Assembly: GCF_025370775.1 (NCBI RefSeq)
Contig: NZ_JAMXEX010000001.1
Span: forward strand, 186,001-250,000
DNA from: Ancylothrix sp. D3o
Lineage (GTDB): Bacteria > Cyanobacteriota > Cyanobacteriia > Cyanobacteriales > Oscillatoriaceae
Length of the DNA: 64,000 nucleotides
Reading direction: 5' to 3'
Made by a program: the position numbers and the translations under genes. The notes under the pieces were generated by a model. The model was not told the origin of the DNA. It worked only from the letters and a program-made list of their open reading frames with translations, and did not search any database. The first letter of the stretch is position 1. Every line of letters starts with the position of its first letter. Below are positions 43,883 through 52,944 of this stretch, one piece after another.

Positions 43883-45016
43883 TAGCTTTTTAGTGAAAGC
43901 TTATAGAGGTATTTTCGCCCTTGTCTTCTGCTGATAGCCTGGTTATTTTAGAGTTTTTTGGCAATTTCTTCCTTAGTTTTGCTTGAAGATTATTTAAAAA
44001 TACGGTTTTTAACGCCTTCTTCGTGGAAGGTGGGCAAACACAAAATCACTGCTAAAAGATTTTACCACTAGCCAAGCGAGTTAAAGCGAGGAAGGCGGAA
44101 AGTTGCTTTGTTAAAATTGTTGGGATAAAGCGTTTTTTAAAATAACAATATTTTGGGTCGAAATAGCAGTAAGAAGGCAGTTTTTTGAAAGCTAACAACT
44201 TGAAAGAGAGAAAATTAACCATTTAGCGCTAATCACATATAAAGTTTCATAGGTTTTGGTGAAAAAATGATGATTTTTATGTTCTCTTGAGAGAGATGGG
44301 TCGGGAAAAATACTTAATAAAATCAAAAAAGCTTTATTTAGGAAACAGACATTAGGCTGAAAAGTCGATTTTGATTAAAAAGGTGGCTGGAAAGTAAAAG
44401 AAAGCAAACAGTAGGAATCTAAATTATAAAACTGAGAAGAAATCAAATACGAGAAATAGAAGGATGGGATTTTTGGAGGTTTGATGGGGTTGGCAATGAG
44501 GGAAAGGCGGGCGCGAGTGATTGTAAGATTTTGATGCTGACAAATGCCTTGAAGATTGGCGAGTTGGTGTGAGGTTGGCAATGGCGATAAAAATTAAGGG
44601 TAAAAATGGTGATTCAGATGAAAACGATTGGCCCCCAAAAGCCGGAATGTAGGCACAGTAGTGAGCAGTATGGGCGGAATATATCGAAAGATAGAGGAAA
44701 AACTGAGAGTGCGGGTGGTGGACTATATCTAAAGGAATAGAGAAGACTGAGGGATGGAAAAAGATGATTGTTGGGGTTAATTTCTTGAAGCTTGATTATA
44801 AAATTAGGTAAGGGATGTAGGCTTTCTGGTTGCCGCAGTTAGGAAAGCCCAAATAAAATTTTATTACAAGAAGAAAATTAAATTGTCAATGATTTTGATC
44901 AGGCTGGGGGGCGTAAATAATCACAGAGTAGATAAGAATTGGGTCACTTACAAGTTAATAAGGCTTCTTTAATAGTGAAACAAACGAGTTTAGATAATCA
45001 TCAAGGAGATAGGCCA
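43883..45016. other. Long gap with no gene seen
   Basis: About 1.1 kb between the 43.7 kb genes and the 45.0 kb gene. It is A/G-rich and codon structure is absent on both strands. I could not recognise an RNA gene in it; an unknown non-coding RNA is possible. Confidence 0.45.
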
Positions 45017-45352
45017 ATGAAGGGGCATCTGCAAAAAGAATTATGGGGTGATTTTTTACAGCCCTTGAGTTTAGAGGAATTGTTTGCGGAAATTTTGATG
45101 AGTGGGGAAATTAGACGGAGGGATTGTTATCGGTTGAAGTTAGCGCTGCTGAACGATTTTTTGAGTGAAGAGCACCATGCGATTATTACACGCCTGCTGT
45201 ATAGTGTGCGGCGTGGAACAATCAAGGTTATTGATGAAGGCGAAGTATTAACGTTGATAAACCGGCAAAGTAAAGTGAAAGCAACTGCCAGAACTGGGAC
45301 TAGAATCTACCCATATTTGACCGTGATGAGCGCGGATAATTCGCTGACATAA
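45017..45352 (+). CDS. Conserved hypothetical protein convergent with sasA
   Basis: 111 residues: [60 protein letters not shown]. Helical and charged; no known motif. AAGGAGAT lies 8 bases before the ATG. The last 105 bases overlap the 3' end of sasA on the other strand. Function unknown; the position next to the clock kinase may be coincidental. Confidence 0.6.
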   Translation: MKGHLQKELWGDFLQPLSLEELFAEILMSGEIRRRDCYRLKLALLNDFLSEEHHAIITRLLYSVRRGTIKVIDEGEVLTLINRQSKVKATARTGTRIYPYLTVMSADNSLT

Positions 45353-46426
45353 AGAGAGGCCAATGCCGTAGCCTTCCTCGGTTGTATCGCGCTGGAGGCG
45401 GAAACGGTCTTCAAAAATTTGCTTTTGAGATTCTTCGGGAATGCCTTTGCCGGTGTCGCAAATGGTGACTTGTACTCTTTGGGTGGTGCGATGGAGGGCC
45501 GAAACCTGAATTGTGCCGCCTTCTGGCGTGTATTTATTGGCGTTGTCGAGTAAATTCATCATTACTTGGTGGATTCGTTCGGGGTCGGCATAGACAAGGG
45601 GTAAATCGGAGGGGAGGTCGGTTTTGAGAGTTTGAGATTTAGCATTCAAACGGTTTTTAAATTGCTGAATGACATCTAAGCAAAGGGCGATTAAATCTAG
45701 GCGTTGAGGTACAGAAGAGAAACAGGCAGTGGCCCCTCGGTCGGCTTCTAAAAGATCGCCGATCATGCGCTCGATGGTGCGGGTTTGGGTGCGAGCGTGT
45801 TTGAGTAATTGGGTGGTTAAGGCTGGGGGGAGGTTAAAGCGTTGGGGTTCGTGGGGTTTGTAATGGGTTTCGAGGGTTTCGATGGCGATGGAGACGGCGG
45901 TTAAGGGGTTGCGCAGGTCGTGGGCCAGCATGGCGATGAGCCGGTCTTTAAAGTGTAGTTGTGCGGAGAGTTCTTCGTTTTCTTGTTTGAGGCGAAAAAT
46001 TTCGTCAGACAGCCGCATCATTTCTGCGGAGCAACTGATGGAGCCGGCTCCCATATCGCGGAGGTCGTCGAGTTGTAGGGCTTCAGTTGGGGGATGTTGC
46101 TGAGCGAGGTATTCTTCGGCGGAACGCTGCCAGCGAGACCAGCAGTTTTCTAACTGAGCAATTATGTTGCTGCCGGCGAGGGTTTGTTTGGGTTCGGGAT
46201 GGATTTTGATCAGCGATGGTGTGGCAATGAGTTTAAAATGTTCGGCTAAGTATGGTTGTTCGCCGACATCGATTACTTGAAGGTCAAAGGGGTATTGAGT
46301 TTTAACTTGTTGTAAGTAGGTGCGAATTTGTCGAATGTGCTGCCAGGAAATGGGACGCTTATCGACAAAAAGCAATAGCTGTAAAGGGGCTTCGGAGTTG
46401 GTGGGTTGCTCAGGTGGTGCTAACAT
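45248..46426 (-). CDS. sasA: Adaptive-response sensory kinase SasA
   Basis: 392 residues. The N-terminal 100 residues are KaiB-like ([40 protein letters not shown]). A HisKA H-box [14 protein letters not shown] (about residue 165) and complete HATPase boxes follow: [39 protein letters not shown]. SasA reads KaiC phosphorylation through its KaiB-like domain and phosphorylates RpaA. Monocistronic; 3' overlap with the convergent gene. Confidence 0.95.
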   Translation of the reverse strand: MLAPPEQPTNSEAPLQLLLFVDKRPISWQHIRQIRTYLQQVKTQYPFDLQVIDVGEQPYLAEHFKLIATPSLIKIHPEPKQTLAGSNIIAQLENCWSRWQRSAEEYLAQQHPPTEALQLDDLRDMGAGSISCSAEMMRLSDEIFRLKQENEELSAQLHFKDRLIAMLAHDLRNPLTAVSIAIETLETHYKPHEPQRFNLPPALTTQLLKHARTQTRTIERMIGDLLEADRGATACFSSVPQRLDLIALCLDVIQQFKNRLNAKSQTLKTDLPSDLPLVYADPERIHQVMMNLLDNANKYTPEGGTIQVSALHRTTQRVQVTICDTGKGIPEESQKQIFEDRFRLQRDTTEEGYGIGLSLCQRIIRAHHGQIWVDSSPSSGSCFHFTLPVYQR

Positions 46427-47194
46427 CCAATCACTTTTGAGCAGGAATCAGGGGGTTGTGTGGGTTTCTTTAAGGCGAAGCGACCATTGAGCTAGTGGTT
46501 GCTCAGAGGTACTGGGGTTAAGGAAACAAAAAACCCTCCTACCACAATAACTGTATTTCCTCTCCTTTTGGTAGATATTTTTTAACTATTTATAAGTTAT
46601 GAGGTTAGGAGTTTGAAGGGTACGCCTGCACGGTACGGTCAGATCGTTTGCTGTTTGATGGGTTGGTTGGGGTATGAGGGGACAGGGTTGTTGATTGGCA
46701 AGCCTAGACGGTTGTGGAAATGGAGTTAAGTACAAGCACTTAATTATTTGTAGGATGGTTTTAGCGTAAGCCTTACCCATCAAAGCCTCGATAGTGTTGG
46801 GTTTCGTTCCTCTACCCAACCTACATTACACCGTTAGTTTAATTAAGTTGACTTACTTATTGGTTTATTGATTTATTGATTGGGTGGCATTGTGACCCAT
46901 AAAATGATACCAATCTAATTGGTGTCTGACAATCCTGATAATCTGGCGCTGTTGCAGGTTGACCGGCTGTGGTTAAAAGTTGGATGAAACTTTTTAAAAC
47001 GGTTGGGGATTTTTTGAGGACACCTTTACCTGTGGAGTGGGAGATTGTCTGTGAATGTGAGTTGCGGTTAGTGATGCGAAACTTCTTCGGGTTTAACTGG
47101 TTTGGGTTCAAGCTAGGTTATTGAGCAGGAGTGAAGTTAAATCTCAACAAACAACAGATAAAATGTCGGCATAGTTTGTGAAAGTGAGTAAGTG
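46427..47194. other. Gap with a dispersed repeat
   Basis: About 770 bases without a convincing gene. At about 46750-46830 the sequence TTGGGTTTCGTTCCTC and ACCCAACCTACA belongs to a repeat style common in cyanobacterial intergenic DNA. Short frames on the minus strand are not protein-like. Confidence 0.45.
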
Positions 47195-48811
47195 ATGTTG
47201 CTGCATTTGAAAAAAAATCCGAGTTTGCGGGTTGTTGTGATTACGGCGAGTTTGTTTTTGGTGCTTGGTCTAATTTTTACGTTACACCGGCATTTTAGTT
47301 TTTATTCGTCCTATGACCAGGGGATTTTTAACCAAGTTTTTTGGAATAATTATCACGGTCGTTTTTTCCAAAGTTCGCTTTCTTCGGCTTTGTCTACGAA
47401 TAGTGTTCATGCTGGGGAAGTTCCAGAGGTTTATTATCACCGGCTGGGTCAACATTTTACACCGGCTTTGTTGCTGTGGTGGCCGATTTATGCTTTGTTT
47501 CCCAATCCTGCTACTTTATCGGTGCTTTTGGTAACAATTGTTACTGCGGGTGGGTTGGTTTTATATGCCCTGGCTAGACAGCATCTTGAGCCGCCAATGG
47601 CTGCAAAAATTACGGTGAGTTATTATGCGGCTAATGCGGTAATTGGGCCTTCTTTGGGTAATTTTCACGATATTTGTCAAATTCCGCTTTTTGTTTTTAC
47701 GTTGCTGTTGGCGATGGAAAAACGCTGGTGGTGGTTGTTTTGGTTGATGGTGCCGCTGACTTTGGCGGTGCGAGAAGATGCGGGAATTACGTTGTTTGGT
47801 GTTGGCGTTTATATGGTGCTTTCTCGGCGTTTTCCTAGGGCCGGTTTGGCGCTTTGTGTGGTGAGTTTTGGTTATATTGTGGCGCTGACAAATTTGATTA
47901 TGCCGTTGTTTTCTGAGGATATTTCTCGCCGGTTTATGATGGAACGGTTTGGGCAATATGCGGAGGGAGAAGAAGCTTCAACGGTAGAGATTTTGTGGGG
48001 AATTGTTAGTAATCCGTTTCGGTTTGTTGTGGAGTTGGTGACGCCGTTTTTTCCGACGGTGAAATATTTGGTGGGTCATTGGTTGCCTCTGGCTTTTGTG
48101 CCGGCGGTTTCTGGGCCGGCTTGGATGATTGCTGGTTTTCCTTTGTTGAAGTTGTTTTTGAGTCAGGGGGAGTCTTCGCTTTCAATTAATATTCGCTATG
48201 CGATGAGTGTGATTCCGGGGTTGTTTTATGGTGCGATTTTGTGGTGGTCGCAACATCAGGATGTGTTTAAAAAACGTTCGTTTCAAAAGTTTTGGACTGC
48301 TTGCCTTTGTGTGTCTTTGTTTTTTAGTTTGGTGTCTAGTCCAAATCGAGTTTTTTATTTTGCGATTCCTGATTCTTTTCAGCCTTGGGTTTATGTTTCG
48401 CTTCCCCGTCAGTGGCAGCAGGTGGGAACTATTCGCTCTTTTATGAGCCAAATTCCTAGTGATGCGAGTGTGGCGGCGACGACTTTTATTATTCCGCATT
48501 TGTCGGGCCGGCGGGAGATTTTGCGTTTTCCGTCTTTGAGTTTACGAAATGATAAACGGGAGGTGATTCGGATGGATTATGTTTTGGCTGATTTGTGGAA
48601 TTTGCAACAGTATCAGGTGGCTTTTAAAAATGACCGGGAACGCATTAGAAATATTGTGCCGGTTATTGATCAGGTGACTGGTAATGGGGAGTACGGAATT
48701 GTTGGTTTTAAAGATGGGGTAATTTTTATGCGTCGGGGGGTGGCTTCTCAGCCGGAGGCTGTGCGGGGGTGGTTGGCTTTTCGCAAGCAGCTTGAGCCGG
48801 TTTTGCGTTGA
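47195..48811 (+). CDS. DUF2079 family integral membrane protein
   Basis: 538 residues with about ten membrane helices. The conserved opening SSYDQGIFNQVFWN and GQHFTPALLLWWPIYALFPN, then LGNFHDICQIPLFVF and LAVREDAGITLFGVG, are hallmarks of DUF2079, a GT-C-like fold. Probably a polyprenyl-phosphate-sugar-dependent glycosyltransferase or related enzyme (inference). ATG at 47195. A GT4 gene follows on the same strand after 170 bases, consistent with envelope glycan work. Confidence 0.85.
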   Translation: MLLHLKKNPSLRVVVITASLFLVLGLIFTLHRHFSFYSSYDQGIFNQVFWNNYHGRFFQSSLSSALSTNSVHAGEVPEVYYHRLGQHFTPALLLWWPIYALFPNPATLSVLLVTIVTAGGLVLYALARQHLEPPMAAKITVSYYAANAVIGPSLGNFHDICQIPLFVFTLLLAMEKRWWWLFWLMVPLTLAVREDAGITLFGVGVYMVLSRRFPRAGLALCVVSFGYIVALTNLIMPLFSEDISRRFMMERFGQYAEGEEASTVEILWGIVSNPFRFVVELVTPFFPTVKYLVGHWLPLAFVPAVSGPAWMIAGFPLLKLFLSQGESSLSINIRYAMSVIPGLFYGAILWWSQHQDVFKKRSFQKFWTACLCVSLFFSLVSSPNRVFYFAIPDSFQPWVYVSLPRQWQQVGTIRSFMSQIPSDASVAATTFIIPHLSGRREILRFPSLSLRNDKREVIRMDYVLADLWNLQQYQVAFKNDRERIRNIVPVIDQVTGNGEYGIVGFKDGVIFMRRGVASQPEAVRGWLAFRKQLEPVLR

Positions 48812-48984
48812 ATAGAATTTTTTGCGGACGGGGGGATTTAGGGATTGGGGTGTGTTTTGTTGTTTCTGTTCCTCTCTCAAGGCATTTCCTTCGGCTTGGC
48901 TTTTTTGTGTCATGCTGGAGAGAGGATGGAAATCAAAATTAATCAATCTATCTAAAGTTGTATAAATGGTTGAGATTAAAGACG

Positions 48985-50169
48985 ATGAAGATTCTTGCTT
49001 TAAGTTGGGAATTTCCGCCGCGAATTGTGGGAGGAATTAGCCGTCATGTGGCGGAGTTGTATCCTGAATTAATTAAGTTAGGTCACGAGATTGATTTAAT
49101 TACGGTTGAGTTTGGCAATGCTCCGATGTATGAGGTGGTGGAGGGAATTCGTGTTCATCGGGTGCCGGTTGGGGATAGCTCGAATTTTTTTGAGTGGGTT
49201 GGCAAGATGAATATCAGTATGGGAGATCATGCTGGTAAGTTGATGTTGGAGGAGGGGCCTTTTGATATTATTCATGCACATGATTGGTTGGTTAGTGATG
49301 CTTCGATTGCTTTGAAGTATCTTTTTAGAGTGCCTTTGGTGGCGACAATTCATGCGACGGAACATGGCAGATATAATGGGATTTACAATGATGAACATCG
49401 GTATGTTAGTAATAAGGAAAAGGATTTAGTTTATCACGCTTGGCGGGTGATTGTTTGTAGTGGTTATATGCGTCGTGAGGTGGCTTGGGCTTTAAATAGT
49501 CCTTGGGATAAGGTGGATGTTATTTATAATGGAATTCGCCGGGAAAAGAAGCCTCGCTGGGATGAGTTTGATGCTTGGAGTTTTCGCCGCCGTTTTGCAA
49601 CTGATGAGGAGAAAATTGTTTATTATGTGGGGCGGATGAGTTATGAGAAAGGGGTGGCGGTTTTGTTAAGTGCTGCGCCGAAGGTTTTATGGGAAATGGG
49701 GGGTGATGTTAAGTTTGTGATTATTGGTGGGGGAAATACTGATCATTTGAAAAAAATGGCTTGGGATTTGGGAATTTGGCATAAGTGTTATTTTACGGGT
49801 TTTATGCCGGAGGATGATTTAAATAAGTTTCAGGCGATTGCTGATTGTGCGGTTTTTCCAAGTCTTTATGAGCCGTTTGGAATTGTTGCTTTGGAAAGTT
49901 TTGCGGCGCGGGTTCCTGTGGTGGTTTCGGATGCTGGGGGTTTACCAGAGGTGGTTCAGCATACTAAAACGGGGGTTGTGACTTGGGCGGGAGATTATAA
50001 TTCTTTGGCTTGGGGAATTTTACAGGTTTTGAAAAATCCAAGTTATGCTAAGTGGTTGGTTGAAAATGCTTATAGGGATTTGGAGCGGTTTAAGTGGGGT
50101 GAGTTGGCTGTCGCTACTGAGGAGGTTTATGAGCGGGTTGTGCGGGAAAGAAAGGATTTTGTTTGGTAA
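48985..50169 (+). CDS. GT4 family glycosyltransferase (glycogen synthase-like)
   Basis: 394 residues, GT-B fold. LSWEFPPRIVGGISRHVAEL (acceptor loop), IIHAHDWLVSDASI, the linker YNGIRREKK and the donor-site E-x7-E motif YEPFGIVALESFAARVPVVV are clear. It transfers a nucleotide-activated sugar; the target is unknown. The ATG at 48985 is preferred over a TTG at 48958. Confidence 0.87.
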   Translation: MKILALSWEFPPRIVGGISRHVAELYPELIKLGHEIDLITVEFGNAPMYEVVEGIRVHRVPVGDSSNFFEWVGKMNISMGDHAGKLMLEEGPFDIIHAHDWLVSDASIALKYLFRVPLVATIHATEHGRYNGIYNDEHRYVSNKEKDLVYHAWRVIVCSGYMRREVAWALNSPWDKVDVIYNGIRREKKPRWDEFDAWSFRRRFATDEEKIVYYVGRMSYEKGVAVLLSAAPKVLWEMGGDVKFVIIGGGNTDHLKKMAWDLGIWHKCYFTGFMPEDDLNKFQAIADCAVFPSLYEPFGIVALESFAARVPVVVSDAGGLPEVVQHTKTGVVTWAGDYNSLAWGILQVLKNPSYAKWLVENAYRDLERFKWGELAVATEEVYERVVRERKDFVW

Positions 50170-50190
50170 TTTCTCCAATAATCTTAATTC

Positions 50191-50232
50191 CCCTAGCCCC
50201 TCTTCCCTGACAAGGAAGGGGGGTAATTTTTT
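50191..50232 (+). terminator. Intrinsic terminator after GT4 gene
   Basis: CCCCTCTTCC pairs with GGAAGGGGGG across CTGACAA, followed by a T-run near 50228. It separates the GT4 gene from the RNA array. Confidence 0.8.
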
Positions 50233-50325
50233 TGGTGTAGTGGCTTGTAATGTGGAGGGCTGTATTGGTTATAAGCTTTGCAGGACAAGGGTTATAAGCT
50301 TGCAAAAAAAAATTTTTCCAACCTC

Positions 50326-50355
50326 TTGACAATTTTGTAGTATGCTGTGTAGTAT
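50326..50355 (+). promoter_or_regulatory. Promoter of the Y RNA-like array
   Basis: TTGACA at 50326-50331, 18-base spacer, TAGTAT at 50350-50355. TGTAGTAT occurs twice, 12 bases apart, the second overlapping the -10. A-tract/T-tract DNA (A9T5) lies upstream. It is the same design as the tRNA-array promoter at 32866-32895. Confidence 0.8.
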
Positions 50356-50409
50356 GTAAATGTGGCAAACAAAGGCAAGGGCGAAAAACTCTGCGGATGT
50401 GGGCCGGCT

Positions 50410-50429
50410 GAACCTTGAAAATTTAATAA
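50410..50429 (+). promoter_or_regulatory. rRNA-type boxA antitermination motif
   Basis: GAACCTTGAAAATTTAATAA contains an exact copy of the cyanobacterial ITS boxA GAACCTTGAAAA. Positions 50412-50429 are identical to the tRNA-array leader at 32788-32805. It lies 55 bases past the -10 box. It implies Nus-factor-assisted transcription of a long structured transcript. Confidence 0.72.
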
Positions 50430-50484
50430 GAATTGGGCAATTTTAAGGCACGTCAATTTATAAGTCCCGTTGGGGGACTTTCAG

Positions 50485-50900
<416 letters not shown>

Positions 50901-50920
50901 ATCTGGCGAGGATTTTTGAG

Positions 50921-51055
50921 GCCGGCGTACCCTAATAAAAGCAGCTTACAAACGCTTTTGGTAATTGGAACGAAAGTTCTTTGTGGGTTCAAATCCCACC
51001 CTCTCCGTTGTTTGGAGAGGTGGCAAAATAACGCTGCTTTGACTTGTACGCCGGC
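50921..51055 (+). ncRNA. Y RNA-like element 1 (atypical tRNA-like body)
   Basis: Outer stem GCCGGCGTAC (50921-50930) pairs perfectly with GTACGCCGGC (51046-51055). Inside are the conserved CCTAA (931-) and TTTGACTT (51038-) strands and an inner stem AGCAGC/GCTGCT followed by CTTACA. The body has a GAAC-GAAA-GTTC hairpin, a T-arm GTGGG-TTCAAAT-CCCAC and an extra CCTCTCC/GGAGAGG hairpin, so only part of a tRNA shape. It begins 20 bases after the Ubl stop. Confidence 0.75.
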
Positions 51056-51101
51056 TTCTATAGCCATTGACGTAAAAAGGTTTTCTTGGTTTGAAAAATT
51101 G

Positions 51102-51227
51102 CCTTTCGCGCCCTAATTTAGAAAGCTTACATACTAGCTCACTGGTAGAGCATTACCCTCTTAAGGTAAAGGTTACAGGTTCGACCCCTGTGTATAACAC
51201 CATAGCTTTCTTGACTTGCGCGGGGGG
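51102..51227 (+). ncRNA. Y RNA-like element 2 with tRNA-Lys(CUU)-like body
   Basis: Outer stem CCTTTCGCG with CGCGGGGGG (three G-U), then CCCTAA opposite TTGACTTG, inner stem AGAAAGCT/AGCTTTCT. Enclosed is a tRNA-like fold: D-arm GCTC-ACTGGTA-GAGC, anticodon stem TTACC/GGTAA with loop CTCTTAA (CUU), T-arm ACAGG-TTCGACC-CCTGT. The acceptor is reduced to ATAC/GTAT joined to the Y stem. Not a functional tRNA end. Confidence 0.8.
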
Positions 51228-51303
51228 ACTTTTCATGCTGATAGTAAACAATTTTAAATTCCTGTTTTTGCCTCTGCGTTTAAAGTTTAAAATCCCAAAA
51301 TTT

Positions 51304-51456
51304 TCACTTCGCGCCCTAACTGAAAAAGCTTACATACTAGCTCAGTGGTAGAGCACTCGACTCTTAATCGATTTGTCACAGGTATGCGCTTACGCGCACG
51401 CTACGCGAACAAATCCTGTATATGTGATCATGGCTTTTTTAACTTGCGCGAAGTGA
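51304..51456 (+). ncRNA. Y RNA-like element 3 with Lys-like body and interrupted T-loop
   Basis: Outer stem TCACTTCGCG (51304-51313) pairs perfectly with CGCGAAGTGA (51447-51456). CCCTAAC opposes TTAACTTG; inner stem AAAAAGC/GCTTTTT. D-arm GCTCAGTGGTAGAGC, anticodon stem TCGA/TCGA with loop CTCTTAA (CUU). The T-arm ACAGG/CCTGT is split by about 26 inserted bases (51384-51409, starting ATGCGCTTACGCGCACG), a palindromic dispersed repeat type. Confidence 0.8.
51384..51409 (+). repeat. Short dispersed palindromic repeat inserted in the T-loop of element 3
   Basis: The inserted segment begins ATGCGCTTACGCGCACG and ends GCTACGCGAA. Its GCGC/TACGCG-rich palindromic style matches short dispersed repeats seen in cyanobacterial genomes, some of which insert in structural RNA loops. 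Confidence 0.55.
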
Positions 51457-51539
51457 CTTTTATTTGGGTGAAAGATGAGAGGTTTGGCGGTGCCGGCAAC
51501 TGGATTTTGTTAACCCATAAAAGCCAGTCAAAAGAAAGA

Positions 51540-52508
51540 ATGAGCGAACACCGCTTAAATGAAATTGTGATTGAACGGCCTCGCAATGGTATGAGGTTGA
51601 GTTCAACAAAGGTTAAAGGTTTTCAAAAGTCTCTGTACAAACTAACAAAAATTGCCACCGAAGATGGTTTGTTGAGTCCGTATTTGATTAAGACAAGAAC
51701 TCGGACAAAATATCTGTCGGATCATTTGGGCCCGTTACGCCGGCTTTTACGTTCTAAGGTGGGGAAACCTTGGGATGAGGTGTATAGTGAATTGCGGCGG
51801 AGACTTGATTTTAATACTGTAACCGGCTTGCACGTTCTGTCTCATGTTTGGGATTTTGTCTATAAGGATGTGGAGATTATTGACGGGGAGGTTTATTTGA
51901 AAGCTGGAAGCCGGCGCTTTGGAGGCGGATTTGGTGGCCGGAGAGATCGTTTTTATATCCACCCTGAAACCGGCATTCTTTGTTTTTTTGAGTCAACTCC
52001 CTCGATATGGCAGCCCAAAACAGCAATCAGAAACGAGAAAATTGTTATTGATGCTTACCACGAATATCAAAAGATTAATGATTTTTGGTATGAGGTGGAG
52101 TTTAAGGATTTTCCGCCGGTTCTGATTGCAAGGGATGTGATTTTGGAAAAACAAATTTCTCGCCGTGAGTGTTGGTGTTTTTACCGCAAGGCTGTTTATG
52201 CGGTTAAAAAACAATTGTGCCGGCAGGATGAGTTGAAGTTTTTGCAATCTCTTGATGAGCAAAAGTTGAGTCTTGGGGTTGTGAAAATTAATGATTACTG
52301 CCAATATCGCTTAATTGATGATCGGTGGTATGTGGTGACGCTGGCAGATTTTCCTAGGCCGGTGGTGTTGCGAGATGTTGTGATGAAGGAAAATATCACT
52401 ATCTATCAGGCAAATTGTTGCTATGGCCGGTCTGTTTATGCAGCACACAAACGCCAGTGTAGTAAGAAAGAAATCCAGTTCATTATGTCGGAGTTAGTCG
52501 GCGGTTAA
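51540..52508 (+). CDS. Unrecognised protein encoded inside the Y RNA-like array
   Basis: 322 residues. The N-terminal half is basic (KVKGFQKSLYKLTKIATEDG; RTRTKYLSDHLGPLRRLLRS, then SELRRRLDF). The C-terminal half has two related segments: INDFWYEVEFKDFPPVLIAR-DVILEK..SRRECWCFYRKAVYAVKKQLC and YRLIDDRWYVVTLADFPRPV-VLRDVV..QANCCYGRSVYAAHKRQC, i.e. an internal repeat with conserved W/F/D and a C-x-RKAVYA-x-K-Q motif. Probably nucleic-acid binding given charge and context (inference). ATG at 51540; the frame is open upstream but overlaps element 3. Confidence 0.7.
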   Translation: MSEHRLNEIVIERPRNGMRLSSTKVKGFQKSLYKLTKIATEDGLLSPYLIKTRTRTKYLSDHLGPLRRLLRSKVGKPWDEVYSELRRRLDFNTVTGLHVLSHVWDFVYKDVEIIDGEVYLKAGSRRFGGGFGGRRDRFYIHPETGILCFFESTPSIWQPKTAIRNEKIVIDAYHEYQKINDFWYEVEFKDFPPVLIARDVILEKQISRRECWCFYRKAVYAVKKQLCRQDELKFLQSLDEQKLSLGVVKINDYCQYRLIDDRWYVVTLADFPRPVVLRDVVMKENITIYQANCCYGRSVYAAHKRQCSKKEIQFIMSELVGG

Positions 52509-52553
52509 AACCGGCATCTACACGAACAAAGTCCCTAACGGGACTAGGCGAAT

Positions 52554-52686
52554 AATCACTTCGCGCCCTAACTAACAAAGCTTACATACTAGCCAAATGG
52601 AAAAGGCGCTTGATTTAGGTTCAAGTATATGTGGGTTCAATTCCTGCGTATGAAACAACGGCTTTGTTAACTTGCGTGAAGTGATT
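52554..52686 (+). ncRNA. Y RNA-like element 4 with tRNA-Leu(UAG)-like body
   Basis: Outer stem AATCACTTCGCG (52554-52565) pairs with CGTGAAGTGATT (52675-52686), one G-U. CCCTAAC opposes TTAACTTG; inner stem TAACAAAGC/GCTTTGTTA is 9 perfect pairs. D-arm GCC..GGC, anticodon stem CTTGA/TCAAG with loop TTTAGGT (UAG), T-arm GTGGG-TTCAATT-CCTGC, acceptor remnant CATAC/GTATG. Confidence 0.82.
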
Positions 52687-52761
52687 TTATTTCTGTTACC
52701 TGTTGCAAAAACCATTTCAAGAAATTTACAACTTTCTTGCTCCTTTTTTCAGCCGAAAATT

Positions 52762-52903
52762 ACCACTCCGCGTCCTAACCGGCAAAGCTTACATACATAC
52801 TAGCCGAATTACAGGCGCTTGACTCAAGATCAAGTCTCGCAAGAGATTGTGGGTTTAATTCCCACGTTTGTAAACAAGGCTTTGCTGACTTGCGCGGGGT
52901 GGT
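52762..52903 (+). ncRNA. Y RNA-like element 5 with class II tRNA-Leu(CAA)-like body
   Basis: Outer stem ACCACTCCGCG (52762-52772) with CGCGGGGTGGT (52893-52903). CCTAAC opposes CTGACTTG; inner stem CGGCAAAGC/GCTTTGCTG. D-arm GCC..GGC, anticodon stem CTTGA/TCAAG with loop CTCAAGA (CAA), a real variable-arm hairpin TCTC-GCAA-GAGA, T-arm GTGGG-TTTAATT-CCCAC. This is the only copy with a class II shape. Confidence 0.82.
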
Positions 52904-52944
52904 TAATTTTTAATTTAAAAAATAGGTTTGTGGAGGGTAAAGTT

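Noticed and set aside
51102-51227. A conventional tRNA-Lys gene (and tRNA-Lys/Leu genes at 51304-51456, 52554-52686, 52762-52903)
   Set aside because: The anticodon and T arms are good, but no 7-bp acceptor or mature 3' end exists; the ends continue into long Y-type stems shared by all copies.
51345-51539. N-terminal extension of the 322-residue array protein to 387 residues
   Set aside because: It would translate through the structured element 3 and its inserted repeat; the ATG at 51540 is consistent with the RNA gene.
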